The notes under the pieces were generated by a model. It was not told the origin of the DNA. It saw only the letters and a list, made by a program, of their open reading frames with translations, and made no database searches. This document shows positions 7,014 to 14,845 of a stretch of DNA of 21,711 bases, piece by piece. The stretch spans positions 1-21,711 of the forward strand of contig JARLGP010000209.1 in the NCBI GenBank assembly GCA_031292735.1. Direction: 5' to 3'. The DNA comes from Holophaga sp. (GTDB taxonomy: Bacteria > Acidobacteriota > Holophagae > Holophagales > Holophagaceae). The stretch's first letter is position 1. Every line of letters begins with the position of its first letter. Made by a program: the position numbers and the translations under genes.

Positions 7014-8164
7014 AGGACCCTCAGCTCGGCGTTCAGGGCCCCGGCGTCCTTGATGGCCTGGAGGATGGCGATCATGTCCCGGGGAGTGGTGCCGATGCTG
7101 TTGAGCATTTCCGCCAGCCGGCCCACGGAGATGCCGGGCTCGATGGTCAGGGTCTTCATCTTCTCCTCGTCCACCTTCACGTCCTTCTGGGCGGTGGTGG
7201 CGGTCTTGCCCCTGCTGAACGGCAGCGGCTGGCTGGTCTGGAGGGTGGAGGTGACCTGGATGGCCAGCCCGCCCTGGACGATGCTCACCGCCCCGATCCG
7301 CACTTCCGCCCCCATGACCACGGTGCCGGTCTTCTCGTTGACCACCACCCGCGCCTTGTTCTGCAGCTGGATCGGCAGGTTCTCGAGCCGGGCCACCAGC
7401 TCCACCAGCCGGCCCTGGTATTCGGCCGGGATCCCCACCTCCACCGTGCGGGAATCCAGGGCCTTGGCCGCGGGCTCGCCCAGCTCCTGGTTGATGGCAT
7501 GCACCACCCGCACGGCGGTGGTGAAATCCTCCTCCTGGAGGCTGTAGTGCAGCGACTTGTGGTCGTTGAAGACACCGGCCACCTCCCGTTCCACCAGGCC
7601 CCCGTCGGGGATCCGGCCGGCGGTGGGGTGGTTCTTCACCACCGAGGAGCCGCCCGCCTGGGCGGAAAAGCCGCCCACCAGGACCTGCCCCTGGGCCACC
7701 GCGTAGACCTGGGTATCGGGGCCCTGGAGGGCCGACATGAGCAGGGTGCCCCCGGCCAGGGAGGCGGCGTCGCCGGTGGAGCTGACGGTCACGTCGATGC
7801 GCTGGCCGGGCCGGGCGAAGGCCGGCAGGTCGGCGGTGACCATCACCGAGGCGACGTTCTTCACCAGCACGCTGGAGGGCGCGATCTGCACCCCCTGGCG
7901 GGCCAGGAGGTTGGACAGGGTCTGGGCGGTGAACTTGGCCTGGGTGGTGTCGCCGGTGCCCTTGAGCCCGACCACCAGGCCGTAGCCCAGCAGCTGGTTG
8001 GCCCGGACGCCCTGCAGGTTGGCCACTTCCCGAAGCCGGACTTCCAACCTGGCCTCCTTGGTGTCCAGGTTGGCGGCGGCGAACAGGCACCAGCCGGACA
8101 GGAACAGGACCGCGAGCCGCAGGGCACCCGCATCAAGCCGTTTCGGAACCAATCCATTGAACAT
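7010..8164 (-). CDS. flgI: FlgI, flagellar P-ring protein
   Basis: FlgI builds the P ring around the rod in the peptidoglycan layer. The 384-aa product has a signal peptide (two basic residues, then ALRLAVLFLSGWCLFAAA). It then has family motifs RLREVANLQGVRANQLLGYG, GLVVGLKGTGDTT, LSNLLARQGV, the KNVASVMVTADLPAFARPGQ block, TPLLMSALQG-like strands and the closing DAGALNAELRVL. ATG 8164 is preferred because AGGGG stands nine bases upstream. Two earlier ATGs (8173 and 8182) lack a placed Shine-Dalgarno site. The length is close to the family's usual 365-380. The stop overlaps the flgJ start. Confidence 0.96.
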   Translation of the reverse strand: MFNGLVPKRLDAGALRLAVLFLSGWCLFAAANLDTKEARLEVRLREVANLQGVRANQLLGYGLVVGLKGTGDTTQAKFTAQTLSNLLARQGVQIAPSSVLVKNVASVMVTADLPAFARPGQRIDVTVSSTGDAASLAGGTLLMSALQGPDTQVYAVAQGQVLVGGFSAQAGGSSVVKNHPTAGRIPDGGLVEREVAGVFNDHKSLHYSLQEEDFTTAVRVVHAINQELGEPAAKALDSRTVEVGIPAEYQGRLVELVARLENLPIQLQNKARVVVNEKTGTVVMGAEVRIGAVSIVQGGLAIQVTSTLQTSQPLPFSRGKTATTAQKDVKVDEEKMKTLTIEPGISVGRLAEMLNSIGTTPRDMIAILQAIKDAGALNAELRVL

Positions 8165-8217
8165 TTCGCGCATCCCCTGCATGAGTGGCCTTGACTGAAT
8201 GAATGCCGTACGGGCCT

Positions 8218-8898
8218 CTAGAACGGCCAGATGAAGTTGAGCAGCCGGCTGACGTAGCCGGGCTTGGTGGTTTCGTCCACCACCCCCTGGCCGCCGTAGC
8301 CCACCTTCAACTCCGCCACCTGGCCGGAGGAGATGCTGTTGTTCACGTCCAGGAACACCGGGTTGACCATGCCGGCCACGTACAGCCGCTGGGTCTCGTT
8401 GTTCAGCTGGATGTCCGGGTAGCCCTCGAAGATCAGGTTGCCGTTGCCCAGCACCTTCACCACCCGGGCGGTGATGGTGGTGGTGAACGCCGCGCTGCGG
8501 TCGGTGTTGCCGGCCCCCTTGAAGCTGTTGCTGGTGGTGGTGGTGGGGGTGGAAGCGACGGCCGCCCCGGCGCCGATGCCCAGGGTGGCGATCCGGGACA
8601 GGATCCCGGAAGCGCCATAGCTGTTGGAACCGACCCGGCTGGTGGAGAGATCGCCCTTGACCGTGGCGGTGGTGGACTCGGTGACCCGGATGGTCAGCAG
8701 GTCGTTGAGCCTGCGGGCCCGCAGATCGGCCACCAGCATGCGATCCTGCCACAGGGAGCCGTCCGAAAGCGGGGTCTGGGTGAGGGCGTCTTCCTCATAG
8801 GGGATCTTGGGCTTGGTGGTCATGGTCTTGTCGTGGGCATTCGGGAGGGAGCAGCCCACCAGCACGAGCCCTAATAGTATGGGCAAAATATACCGCAT
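8218..8898 (-). CDS. flgH: FlgH, flagellar L-ring lipoprotein
   Basis: FlgH forms the L ring in the outer membrane. The 226-aa product begins with a lipoprotein signal and perfect lipobox LVGC (Cys16), then the family's SLWQDRMLVADLRARRLNDL, LLTIRVTESTTATVKGDLST, an NSFKGAG segment and GNLIFEGYPDIQLNNETQRL. It ends with a strand region finishing in IWPF. The length matches E. coli FlgH (about 230). AGGAGG lies six bases before the ATG. It is the first flagellar gene of the run, and a sigma-54-type promoter stands directly ahead at 8923-8939. The 53-base gap to flgI is short, so flgH and flgI are likely co-transcribed. Confidence 0.97.
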   Translation of the reverse strand: MRYILPILLGLVLVGCSLPNAHDKTMTTKPKIPYEEDALTQTPLSDGSLWQDRMLVADLRARRLNDLLTIRVTESTTATVKGDLSTSRVGSNSYGASGILSRIATLGIGAGAAVASTPTTTTSNSFKGAGNTDRSAAFTTTITARVVKVLGNGNLIFEGYPDIQLNNETQRLYVAGMVNPVFLDVNNSISSGQVAELKVGYGGQGVVDETTKPGYVSRLLNFIWPF

Positions 8899-8922
8899 TC
8901 GGCGCCTCCTCTGACTTACCTG

Positions 8923-8939
8923 AGCAGGTGCCGTGCCAG
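8923..8939 (-). promoter_or_regulatory. sigma-54-type promoter of the flgH operon
   Basis: The minus strand reads CTGGCACGGCACCTGCT. This matches the sigma-54 consensus (YTGGCACG, four bases, TTGCW) everywhere but one base. The invariant GG (8937-8936) and GC (8925-8924) are ten bases apart. It occupies the 41-base gap between the prmC stop and flgH. The predicted start would fall near 8912, immediately before the AGGAGG of flgH. Confidence 0.8.
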
Positions 8940-9767
8940 TTATCGCACCGCCATGAGCACCCGGTCGTGGCCGGCCAGGTCCTGGTGCACCGTGACCCGG
9001 CGCCAGCCGGCGGCCTGGGCCCGGGCCTGCAGCTCCGCGCCCTGGCCGGCGCCGATCTCCAGCACGCAGCCCGGGGCCGAGCGGGCGAAGGCCTGCACCA
9101 GCAGGGCGCTGGCCAGGGCCAGGCCGTGGTCCGGGGCGAACAGGGCCGAGGCGGGCTCGAAGGCCAGTTCCCGCTGGAGCCCCGGCGCGTCGGCCGGGTC
9201 CACGTAGGGCGGGTTGGACACCACCAGCCCCACCGGATCGGGCACCGGCGCCAGCAGGTCGCCCTGATGGAACCGGACCTTGGCCTGGAGGCGCCGGGCG
9301 TTGGCCTGGGCCACCGCCAGGGCGCCCGGGCTGAGGTCCGAGGCCACCACGTCCCAGTCGGTCTCCAGGGCCATGGAGATGGCCAGGATGCCGGTGCCGG
9401 TGCCGATGTCGCAGGCGTGCAGCACCCCCAGCCGCCGGCCCACCTCCAGGGCGGCCTCCAGGACGATCTCGGTCTCGGGCCGGGGGATGAGGGTGTCCGG
9501 GGTCACCGTGAAGCGCCGGCCCCGGAACGGGGCCCAGCCCACCAGGTAGGACCAGGGCTCGCCGGTGCGCCGGCGCTGGAGCCAGGCCTCGATCCGGGCG
9601 GCTTCAAAGGCGGCCACCGGCTCCTGGCCGTGGGCCGCCAGCCAGGCCCGGGACCGTTCCAGGCCCTCCTCCAGCCAGCAGCGGCTTTCGGCGCGGGCCT
9701 CCTCGGGCTCCAGGAACAGGGACAGGTCGGCCGCCAGTTGGCGGCCCAGCTGATCGTAGGTGGTCAT
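8940..9767 (-). CDS. prmC: PrmC (HemK), release factor glutamine methyltransferase
   Basis: PrmC methylates the Gln of the GGQ motif in peptide chain release factors, using S-adenosylmethionine. The 275-aa product has the helical N-terminal domain, the PYSYL-type GEPWSYLVGWAPFRGRRF stretch, LIPRPETE, the SAM-binding loop DIGTGTGILAISMA and the catalytic NPPY at residues 185-188. The end resembles VEIGAGQGAEL, as in the family. The length is normal. The ATG comes seven bases after the stop of the fumarase beta gene and has no strong Shine-Dalgarno site, so coupling is likely. PrmC usually neighbours prfA, which is not here. The next gene downstream, flgH, has its own promoter. Confidence 0.95.
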   Translation of the reverse strand: MTTYDQLGRQLAADLSLFLEPEEARAESRCWLEEGLERSRAWLAAHGQEPVAAFEAARIEAWLQRRRTGEPWSYLVGWAPFRGRRFTVTPDTLIPRPETEIVLEAALEVGRRLGVLHACDIGTGTGILAISMALETDWDVVASDLSPGALAVAQANARRLQAKVRFHQGDLLAPVPDPVGLVVSNPPYVDPADAPGLQRELAFEPASALFAPDHGLALASALLVQAFARSAPGCVLEIGAGQGAELQARAQAAGWRRVTVHQDLAGHDRVLMAVR

Positions 9768-9774
9768 GCGGGCG

Positions 9775-10359
9775 TTACTTCTGGGCCATCAGCTCCTTGG
9801 CCCGGGCCTGGCTGGCCGCCGCCACTTCCTCGTGCAGGCTGCCGCCGTGGCTGTCCATGGTCACCACCAGCGGAAAGTCCTCCACGTCGACGATCCAGAA
9901 GGCTTCGGGGCTGCCGAACTCTTCCAGCATCTTCACGTCCACCACCCGCTTGACCCGCTCGGCCAGCAGCGCCCCGGCCCCGCCGGTGGCGTGGAAGTAG
10001 CAGGCGCCCACCTTGGCCAGGCCGTCGGAGGTCTTCTTGCCCATGCCGCCCTTGCCGATCACCCCGCGGACGTTGTAGGTCTCCAGCACGGTGGCCTGGT
10101 AGGGCTCTTCCCGGTTGCTGGTGGTGGGTCCGCAGGAGACGAAGGACCAGTGGCCGTCCTCGTGGTGGGCCACCACCGGGCCGCAGTGGTAGATCACCGC
10201 CTCGGCCAGGATCGGCTTGAGCCACTCGGGCTTGTTTTCCACCATGTACTTGTGGCCCATGTCCCGGGACAGAACCACCCGGCCGGTAAGGAGGACTTCA
10301 TCGCCGACCTTCAGGTCGCGGATCGTTGTTTCGGAAATGGGGGTCGTAATGCGTTTCAT
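9775..10359 (-). CDS. class I fumarate hydratase, beta (C-terminal) subunit
   Basis: This is the small subunit of the oxygen-sensitive, iron-sulfur fumarase that interconverts fumarate and malate in the citric acid cycle. The 194-aa product matches the C-terminal domain of one-chain class I fumarases: GDEVLLTGRVVLSRDMGHKY, GPVVAHHEDGHW, a CGPTTSNREEPY segment, then VIGKGGMG and ACYFHATGGAGALLAERV. The related L-tartrate dehydratase beta subunit shares this fold, so substrate is inferred from the family as a whole. It is preceded by the alpha subunit with a 47-base gap and followed closely by prmC. Confidence 0.92.
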   Translation of the reverse strand: MKRITTPISETTIRDLKVGDEVLLTGRVVLSRDMGHKYMVENKPEWLKPILAEAVIYHCGPVVAHHEDGHWSFVSCGPTTSNREEPYQATVLETYNVRGVIGKGGMGKKTSDGLAKVGACYFHATGGAGALLAERVKRVVDVKMLEEFGSPEAFWIVDVEDFPLVVTMDSHGGSLHEEVAAASQARAKELMAQK

Positions 10360-10406
10360 AGGGCTTCTCCCGGACGTGGGCTCGGTTCGTGGTCAATGGC
10401 TGGGGA

Positions 10407-11387
10407 TCAGATGAAGGAGGGATGGCCGGCCGCATCCAGACGCAGCAGGTTGCGCCGGGACGACCAGCACATGTAGCTGATGCTCACGTAGAAGCTGGCC
10501 GGGTGGCGGAACATCTCGGCCACCAGCACGCCCAGGGCGGTGGTCTTGCCGCCGTAGCCCATGGGGCCGATGCCCAGGGTGTTCAGGTCGGCGGTGAGCT
10601 GGCGCTCGAAGGCGTCCAGCTTGGGGTCCGGGTTGGGGGTGCCCAGCTTGCGCAGGATCACTTCCTTGCTCTTTTCGTAGCCGGTGACCCGGTCGCCGCC
10701 GATGGCAACGCCCAGGATGCCGGGGGCGCAGCCCGCGCCCTGGGCCTTGGTGACGGCGTCGATGACGCACTTGCGCACCCCGGCCAAGTCACGGCCGGCG
10801 CCGAGGCTCACGTCGGGCAGCCGGTACTGGGCGCCCACGTTCTCGCAGCCGCCGCCCTTGAGCATGACCGCCACTTCGACCTCGGGCTTGTCCCACTCCT
10901 CGAAGTGGATCACGGGGTGGCCTTCGCCGAACGGGTCCATGTTGTTGCCGGGGTTCTTGCCGCTGAGGGCGGCCACGCAGTTGGGCCGGAGCCAGGAACG
11001 GCTGGTGACTTCCCGCACCGCGGCGCGGATCTGGGCCTTGAGCCGCTGCTGGGAGATGCCGAACGGATGGCGCACCCAGAAGATCACTGTGCCGGTGTCC
11101 TGGCACAGGGGGGCGACCCGCTCGTCGGCCAGCTTGATGTTCTCCAGCATGGTGTCCAGGGTGTTGGCGGCGCGGGAGTTCTCCTCCTCGCCGTTGCGGC
11201 TGGCCACCAGGGCCTCGATGATGTCCTGGGGCATCCGGCTGGTGCTCCGGCGCAGCAGTTCGGTCACCGCCAGGGTGATGTCGACGGTCTGCGGGCTGCG
11301 CAGGTCGGCGGTCCAGCCCTTGGGCAGCACCGACTTCGCTTCCACAGTGGCCATCGGCGTGAGATCAGGCATCGGGCAGGAAGGCAT
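10407..11387 (-). CDS. class I fumarate hydratase, alpha (N-terminal) subunit
   Basis: This large subunit carries the catalytic 4Fe-4S cluster. The 326-aa product has the three cluster-type cysteines in their expected settings: Cys95 in PLCQDTG, Cys181 in KGGGCEN and Cys220 in GAGCAPG, together with SRSWLRPNCVAALSGKNPGN and the GPMGYGGKTTALGV block. The separated alpha and beta subunits are common in Bacteria and Archaea outside enterics. GGGGG lies five bases before ATG 11387. An 84-base gap separates it from holA, so it could have its own promoter, though I cannot assign one. Fumarase is preferred over tartrate dehydratase; the sequence alone does not prove it. Confidence 0.92.
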   Translation of the reverse strand: MPSCPMPDLTPMATVEAKSVLPKGWTADLRSPQTVDITLAVTELLRRSTSRMPQDIIEALVASRNGEEENSRAANTLDTMLENIKLADERVAPLCQDTGTVIFWVRHPFGISQQRLKAQIRAAVREVTSRSWLRPNCVAALSGKNPGNNMDPFGEGHPVIHFEEWDKPEVEVAVMLKGGGCENVGAQYRLPDVSLGAGRDLAGVRKCVIDAVTKAQGAGCAPGILGVAIGGDRVTGYEKSKEVILRKLGTPNPDPKLDAFERQLTADLNTLGIGPMGYGGKTTALGVLVAEMFRHPASFYVSISYMCWSSRRNLLRLDAAGHPSFI

Positions 11388-11445
11388 GGGACCCCCAAGA
11401 TGAGAAAAGGTTATGGGTAAAGGGTCGATCCGAAATCCGAAAATG

Positions 11446-11459
11446 ACAAGGGCCCTTGT
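11446..11459 (-). terminator. possible weak terminator or palindromic site after holA
   Basis: The sequence ACAAGGGCCCTTGT is a perfect 14-base palindrome. As RNA from the minus strand it gives a five-bp stem with a GGCC loop, followed by CATTTT. It lies 12 bases after the holA stop and 58 bases before the fumarase alpha start. A weak terminator or a protein-binding palindrome are both possible. Confidence 0.3.
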
Positions 11460-11471
11460 GTGTGAGTCCGG

Positions 11472-12503
11472 TCAATTCCCCCAGGCCCGGCAAAGCGCCG
11501 TGGTGAGGTTCAGCAGGGGGGTGGGACTGCGGGAGATGGCCTGGCCCTTGAGGTCCAGGTCGGTCTGGTTGACCAGGGTGAGCAGGCGCAGGGCCCCTTC
11601 GGCGCCGATCCGGCCCAGCACCCGCACGTAGCCGTCCAGCAGGAACGCCTGGCGCGGGCCCAGGCCCAGGGCGGCCACCAGCTCCGGGCCGCCCTTGAGG
11701 CCCTGCCGGCGCGCCTCGGCCAGCCGGCACAGCCGTTCCACTTCCCGCCGGGCCTGGCCCAGGAGCGCCAGCGGCCCGCCGCTGGAGGGATCGTCCTCCA
11801 GGGCCAGGCGCAGGGCGTGCAGGGCCGAGGCGATCTGCCCGGTCTGCCAGGCCTTGCTCCAGGCGAACAGGTTCTGCTCGCCCAGCCGGAAGGTGGCCTG
11901 GTCCACCAGGTCGAGGCTCACGGGCCGGTCCCCGGCGATCAGGTCCAGCACTTCCAGGGTGCGCCGCAGGATCCCGGGATTGCCGCCCAGCCGGCCGGCG
12001 ATCCGCTGGGCCACCCCCGATTCCAGCCGGATCCGCATGGCGGAAGCCGCCCCTTCGATCCAGGCGGCGGCCTCCTTGGGTTCCAGCGCCCCCACCTTGA
12101 GCACCCGCCCCTGCTGGTTCCATTCGCTGAACGGCTTGGCCCCCAGGATCCGGCCGGGGCCGGCGGACAGGGTGCCCCGGGCCACCAGCAGCAGCCGGGT
12201 GCCGGGCAGCGGCGACTGCAGGGTCTGCTTCACCGCCGGGGGCAGTTCCTTGGCCTTTTCCAGCAGGTTGTCGGCCTGGGGCACCAGCACCACCCGGTCG
12301 GCCCCCAGGGGCGCCGATTCGCCCAGGGCGTTCAGCACTTCCGGCCAGGGGCAGCCCTCGGCGCAGACCGTGAAGGAGAACACCTCCCATTCGGGGTCCA
12401 CGTGCTGGGCCTTCCAGGCCGCCACCGCCGCCGAGCGGCCGTCGCCGTCCTCGCCGTGCACCAGGGCGTACGTGGCATCCAGCCACGAGCGGGGCGGGGT
12501 CAT
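11472..12503 (-). CDS. holA: DNA polymerase III, delta subunit (HolA)
   Basis: The delta subunit opens the sliding clamp as part of the clamp loader. The 343-aa product follows the HolA plan: an AAA-like N-terminal region (ALVHGEDGDGRSAAV, no intact Walker A), an EVFSFTV-type strand, VVLVPQADNLLEKAKELP and LLLVARGTLSAG. A middle helical domain follows (SGVAQRIAGRLGGNPGILRR and DLVDQATFRLGEQNLFAWSK) and a C-terminal collar-type helical domain with LLGQARREVERL and QAFLLDGYVRVLGRIG. The length equals E. coli delta (343 aa). It starts directly after the lptE stop (TGAATG), the common lptE-holA arrangement. Confidence 0.93.
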   Translation of the reverse strand: MTPPRSWLDATYALVHGEDGDGRSAAVAAWKAQHVDPEWEVFSFTVCAEGCPWPEVLNALGESAPLGADRVVLVPQADNLLEKAKELPPAVKQTLQSPLPGTRLLLVARGTLSAGPGRILGAKPFSEWNQQGRVLKVGALEPKEAAAWIEGAASAMRIRLESGVAQRIAGRLGGNPGILRRTLEVLDLIAGDRPVSLDLVDQATFRLGEQNLFAWSKAWQTGQIASALHALRLALEDDPSSGGPLALLGQARREVERLCRLAEARRQGLKGGPELVAALGLGPRQAFLLDGYVRVLGRIGAEGALRLLTLVNQTDLDLKGQAISRSPTPLLNLTTALCRAWGN

Positions 12504-13064
12504 TCAGTCGCCCCCTTCCAGCAGCTGGGTGAGGAAGCTTTCGGCGAAGTCGTCGGCCAGGGTGCCCAGCACCCGGAGCTCCTGGTTGTCGAAGCTGGCG
12601 AAGTTCTGGTCCACCCGGTACTGGTTGGAAAAGGTCAGCTGCGGCCGGCTGATGATCACGTCGCCGGTGACCCCGTCCAGCAGCTGCACCGAGGCGGTGA
12701 CGCTCACTTCCAGCCGGCTGGCGCTGCCGGCGGAGGCGGTGTTGCCGCCGGACCCCAGGGACAGCCCCAGGGCCCGCACCTCGTAGTGTTCAAGGGTGGC
12801 CCGGAGCACCCAGCGGGAGGCCGCGGTGGGGGGCACCAGCTTCCACGGGGCGGCGGCCATGATGCGGTTCTCCAGCGCCTTGCGGAACACCTCCTCGGCC
12901 CCCAACCTGGGCGAGTGGTTCTCGAAGCTGCCGATCCGCACGGTCTCCCCCCGCACCAGCCAGGCCGCCACCCTGGGCCGGTTGTCCAGGCGGTGGTAGG
13001 CGCAGCCCGGGCCCAGCAGGGCGCACAGGACCAGGGCGGCACAGAAGCTCGGGGAGGTTCTCAT
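12504..13064 (-). CDS. lptE: LptE-like LPS-assembly lipoprotein
   Basis: LptE plugs the LptD barrel that inserts lipopolysaccharide into the outer membrane. The 186-aa product has a short signal ending in a loose lipobox (GPGC, Cys21), then the family's AYHR start, ETVRIGSFENHSPRLGAEEV, a KALENRIMAAAPWKLV helix and a RATLEHYEVRALGL strand. A SASRLEVSVTASVQLLDG strand pair and a C-terminal helix (ADDFAESFLTQLLEGGD) complete it. The length fits. Its ATGA overlaps the hpt stop by four bases and its stop abuts holA, so hpt-lptE-holA is one transcript. The identification rests on architecture plus the typical holA neighbour. Confidence 0.85.
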   Translation of the reverse strand: MRTSPSFCAALVLCALLGPGCAYHRLDNRPRVAAWLVRGETVRIGSFENHSPRLGAEEVFRKALENRIMAAAPWKLVPPTAASRWVLRATLEHYEVRALGLSLGSGGNTASAGSASRLEVSVTASVQLLDGVTGDVIISRPQLTFSNQYRVDQNFASFDNQELRVLGTLADDFAESFLTQLLEGGD

Positions 13065-13594
13065 GCCGGGTTGTAGATGCCGACGTAGGGAAGGTTGCGA
13101 TGGATCCCATCCAGGTCGAGGCCGTAGCCCACCACGAAGTGGTCCTCGATGGCGAAGCCCACGTAGTCCACCGGGACGCTCACCCGGCGCCGGCCGGGCT
13201 TGTCCAGCAGGGTGACGATCTTGAGGCTGGCGGGCTCCCGGTCCAGCAGCAGGTTGCGCACCTTGAACAGGGTGAGCCCGGTGTCCACGATGTCCTCGAT
13301 CACCAACGCATGCCGGCCGCGGATGGACTTGTCCACGTCGAAGATGATCTTCACTTCCCCGGTGCTTTCGGTGCCGCCGCCGTAGCTGGCCACCCGCATG
13401 AAGTTCACATCCAGATCCAGGTCCATGGCCCGGGTGAGGTCGGCGAAGAAGGGGTAGACCCCGTTCAGCAGCCCGATCACCACCAGGTCCTTGCCTTCGT
13501 AGTCGGCGGTGAGCTGGGCGCCCAGTTCCTTGACCCGCTGCCGGATCTGCTCTTCCGTAAGGAGCGGATAGATGCGGCTGCGCGACTTGACCAT
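13061..13594 (-). CDS. hpt: hypoxanthine phosphoribosyltransferase
   Basis: This purine-salvage enzyme joins PRPP with hypoxanthine or guanine to give IMP or GMP. The 177-aa product has the PRPP-binding motif VIEDIVDTGLTL (98-109), LLNGVYPFFADLTRAM, a flexible-loop region MRVASYGGGTESTGEVK and the C-terminal VGFAIEDHFVVGYGLDLD. The length is that of the bacterial family. GGAG six bases before ATG 13594 places the start there. Two upstream ATGs (13621 and 13618) have no Shine-Dalgarno site. It is the first gene of the hpt-lptE-holA run and is divergent from the ECF sigma gene. Confidence 0.95.
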   Translation of the reverse strand: MVKSRSRIYPLLTEEQIRQRVKELGAQLTADYEGKDLVVIGLLNGVYPFFADLTRAMDLDLDVNFMRVASYGGGTESTGEVKIIFDVDKSIRGRHALVIEDIVDTGLTLFKVRNLLLDREPASLKIVTLLDKPGRRRVSVPVDYVGFAIEDHFVVGYGLDLDGIHRNLPYVGIYNPA

Positions 13595-13698
13595 GGCCTT
13601 CTCCAATTCTATTAACATCATTCAACCCCAGAGGGGGCCTCCGGGTCTACCTTACGACGGGGAATGTTCGCTTTCTCTTGTCTTTTCCCAGCGAGCCC

Positions 13699-14328
13699 AT
13701 GATGATAGCCATTTCAGTAGCCCGTTACGACGAGAAGTTGATGGAACAGGCGGCCAGCGATTCCCCCTACCATGGGCCTGAAGTGGAGGCCTGGGTGGAG
13801 GCTGCCCAGGCAGGCGACCAGGCCGCTTTCGGGTCCCTGGTGGAGCGCTTCCAGCGGGACGTCTACGGCAAGGCCTTTTCCATCCTCAAGAACCACCTGG
13901 ACGCCGACGACGTGGTGCAGGAGACCTTCCTCCGGGTGTTCCGGGCCCTGCCCGGCTTCCGCTACGAATCGTCCTTCCGCACCTGGCTGATCACCATCAC
14001 CACCCGCCAGGCGCTGAACTTCCTCACCCGCAAGCGCAGCGGCCACGAAAGCCTGGATCCCACCGAGGACGGCCCGGAGCACCTGGCCCTCCGGGTGGAG
14101 GGCAACCAGATGAGCGCGCTGCTGGAACTGGAATCCCGGCGCCTGCTCAGGGAGGCCCTGCCCCGGCTGCCCCAGCGCCAGCGCCAGGCGCTCATGCTGA
14201 AGATCGAGAACGATTGGAAATATGAAGATATCGCCCGGGAGATGGACATTTCGGTGGGCAGCGTCAAGGCCCACATCTTCCATGCCATCCAGAACCTCTC
14301 CCAGCTGGTGAAAGGAGCGCGGTCATGA
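13699..14328 (+). CDS. ECF-family sigma factor (RpoE-like)
   Basis: This is an RNA polymerase sigma factor of the extracytoplasmic-function group. The 209-aa product has sigma region 2 (DVYGKAFSILKNHLDADDVV, then QETFLRVFRALPGF and SSFRTWLITITTRQALNFL) and region 4 (LPRLPQRQRQALMLKIENDW, KYEDIAREMDISVGSVKAHI). A 30-residue acidic linker joins them. The start is uncertain: the ATG at 13699 is taken, but TTG 13678 or ATG 13741 are also in frame and none has a good Shine-Dalgarno site. Its stop overlaps the anti-sigma gene by four bases (ATGA). A GGAATGTT/GTCTT pair at 13661-13686 resembles an ECF autoregulatory site, but the spacing is short. Confidence 0.93.
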   Translation: MMIAISVARYDEKLMEQAASDSPYHGPEVEAWVEAAQAGDQAAFGSLVERFQRDVYGKAFSILKNHLDADDVVQETFLRVFRALPGFRYESSFRTWLITITTRQALNFLTRKRSGHESLDPTEDGPEHLALRVEGNQMSALLELESRRLLREALPRLPQRQRQALMLKIENDWKYEDIAREMDISVGSVKAHIFHAIQNLSQLVKGARS

Positions 14329-14822
14329 AAGGGCAGCTTACCCCCATTCCTGAAGCCTGTGCCCGGGCCCTGGCCGAGATCGAGGCGGATCCGCTCACCC
14401 TTGGCGCCGCCACCGAAACCCACGTGGCGACCTGCCCCGCCTGTTCCGAGGCCCGGATCGCCTGGCTGGCCCTGCAGGACGCCGAAGCCACGGCCCCTGC
14501 CGGCTATTTCGAGCGCCTGCCGGAACGGATCCTCAGCAAGCTGCCCGCCGGCCCCCGGCGCCGCCGCCGCCCCCTCGTCCTCTGGGCCATGGCCGCCGGA
14601 CTGCTGCTGGCGGTGGGCACCGGCGGCTTCTGGGTGGGCCGGGCCAACCGGACCCCCATGGTGGAAGCCACCCTGGCCACCCCCGCGCTGGAAACCCATG
14701 ACGCCCTTCCGGACACCCCCTTCCAGGAGGGGGAAGAAGACTACGCCCAACTGCCCAATCTCAGCCCCGAACAGGCCCGGATCGTGATCGAGCGGGTGAG
14801 CAGCCAGGACTACCGCCCATGA
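14325..14822 (+). CDS. membrane anti-sigma factor with zinc-finger motif
   Basis: The 165-aa product has His33-x3-Cys37-x2-Cys40 (ETHVATCPAC), the core of zinc-binding anti-sigma domains, in its cytoplasmic N-terminal part. A run of five Arg (78-82) precedes one hydrophobic helix (about 84-105, VLWAMAAGLLLAVG), and the roughly 60-residue C-terminal tail should lie outside the inner membrane. This matches a protein that holds the sigma factor at the membrane until an envelope signal frees it. Translation is coupled to the sigma gene by the ATGA overlap. The tail ends with NLSPEQARIVIERVSSQ, a motif also seen in periplasmic helical sensors. Confidence 0.9.
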   Translation: MKGQLTPIPEACARALAEIEADPLTLGAATETHVATCPACSEARIAWLALQDAEATAPAGYFERLPERILSKLPAGPRRRRRPLVLWAMAAGLLLAVGTGGFWVGRANRTPMVEATLATPALETHDALPDTPFQEGEEDYAQLPNLSPEQARIVIERVSSQDYRP

Positions 14823-14845
14823 TCAGGCATTACTCGGAGTAGCTC

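Noticed and set aside
13661..13686. ECF autoregulatory promoter GGAATGTT/GTCTT before the sigma gene
   Set aside because: The spacer is several bases shorter than usual ECF promoters, so I mention it only under the gene and do not list it.
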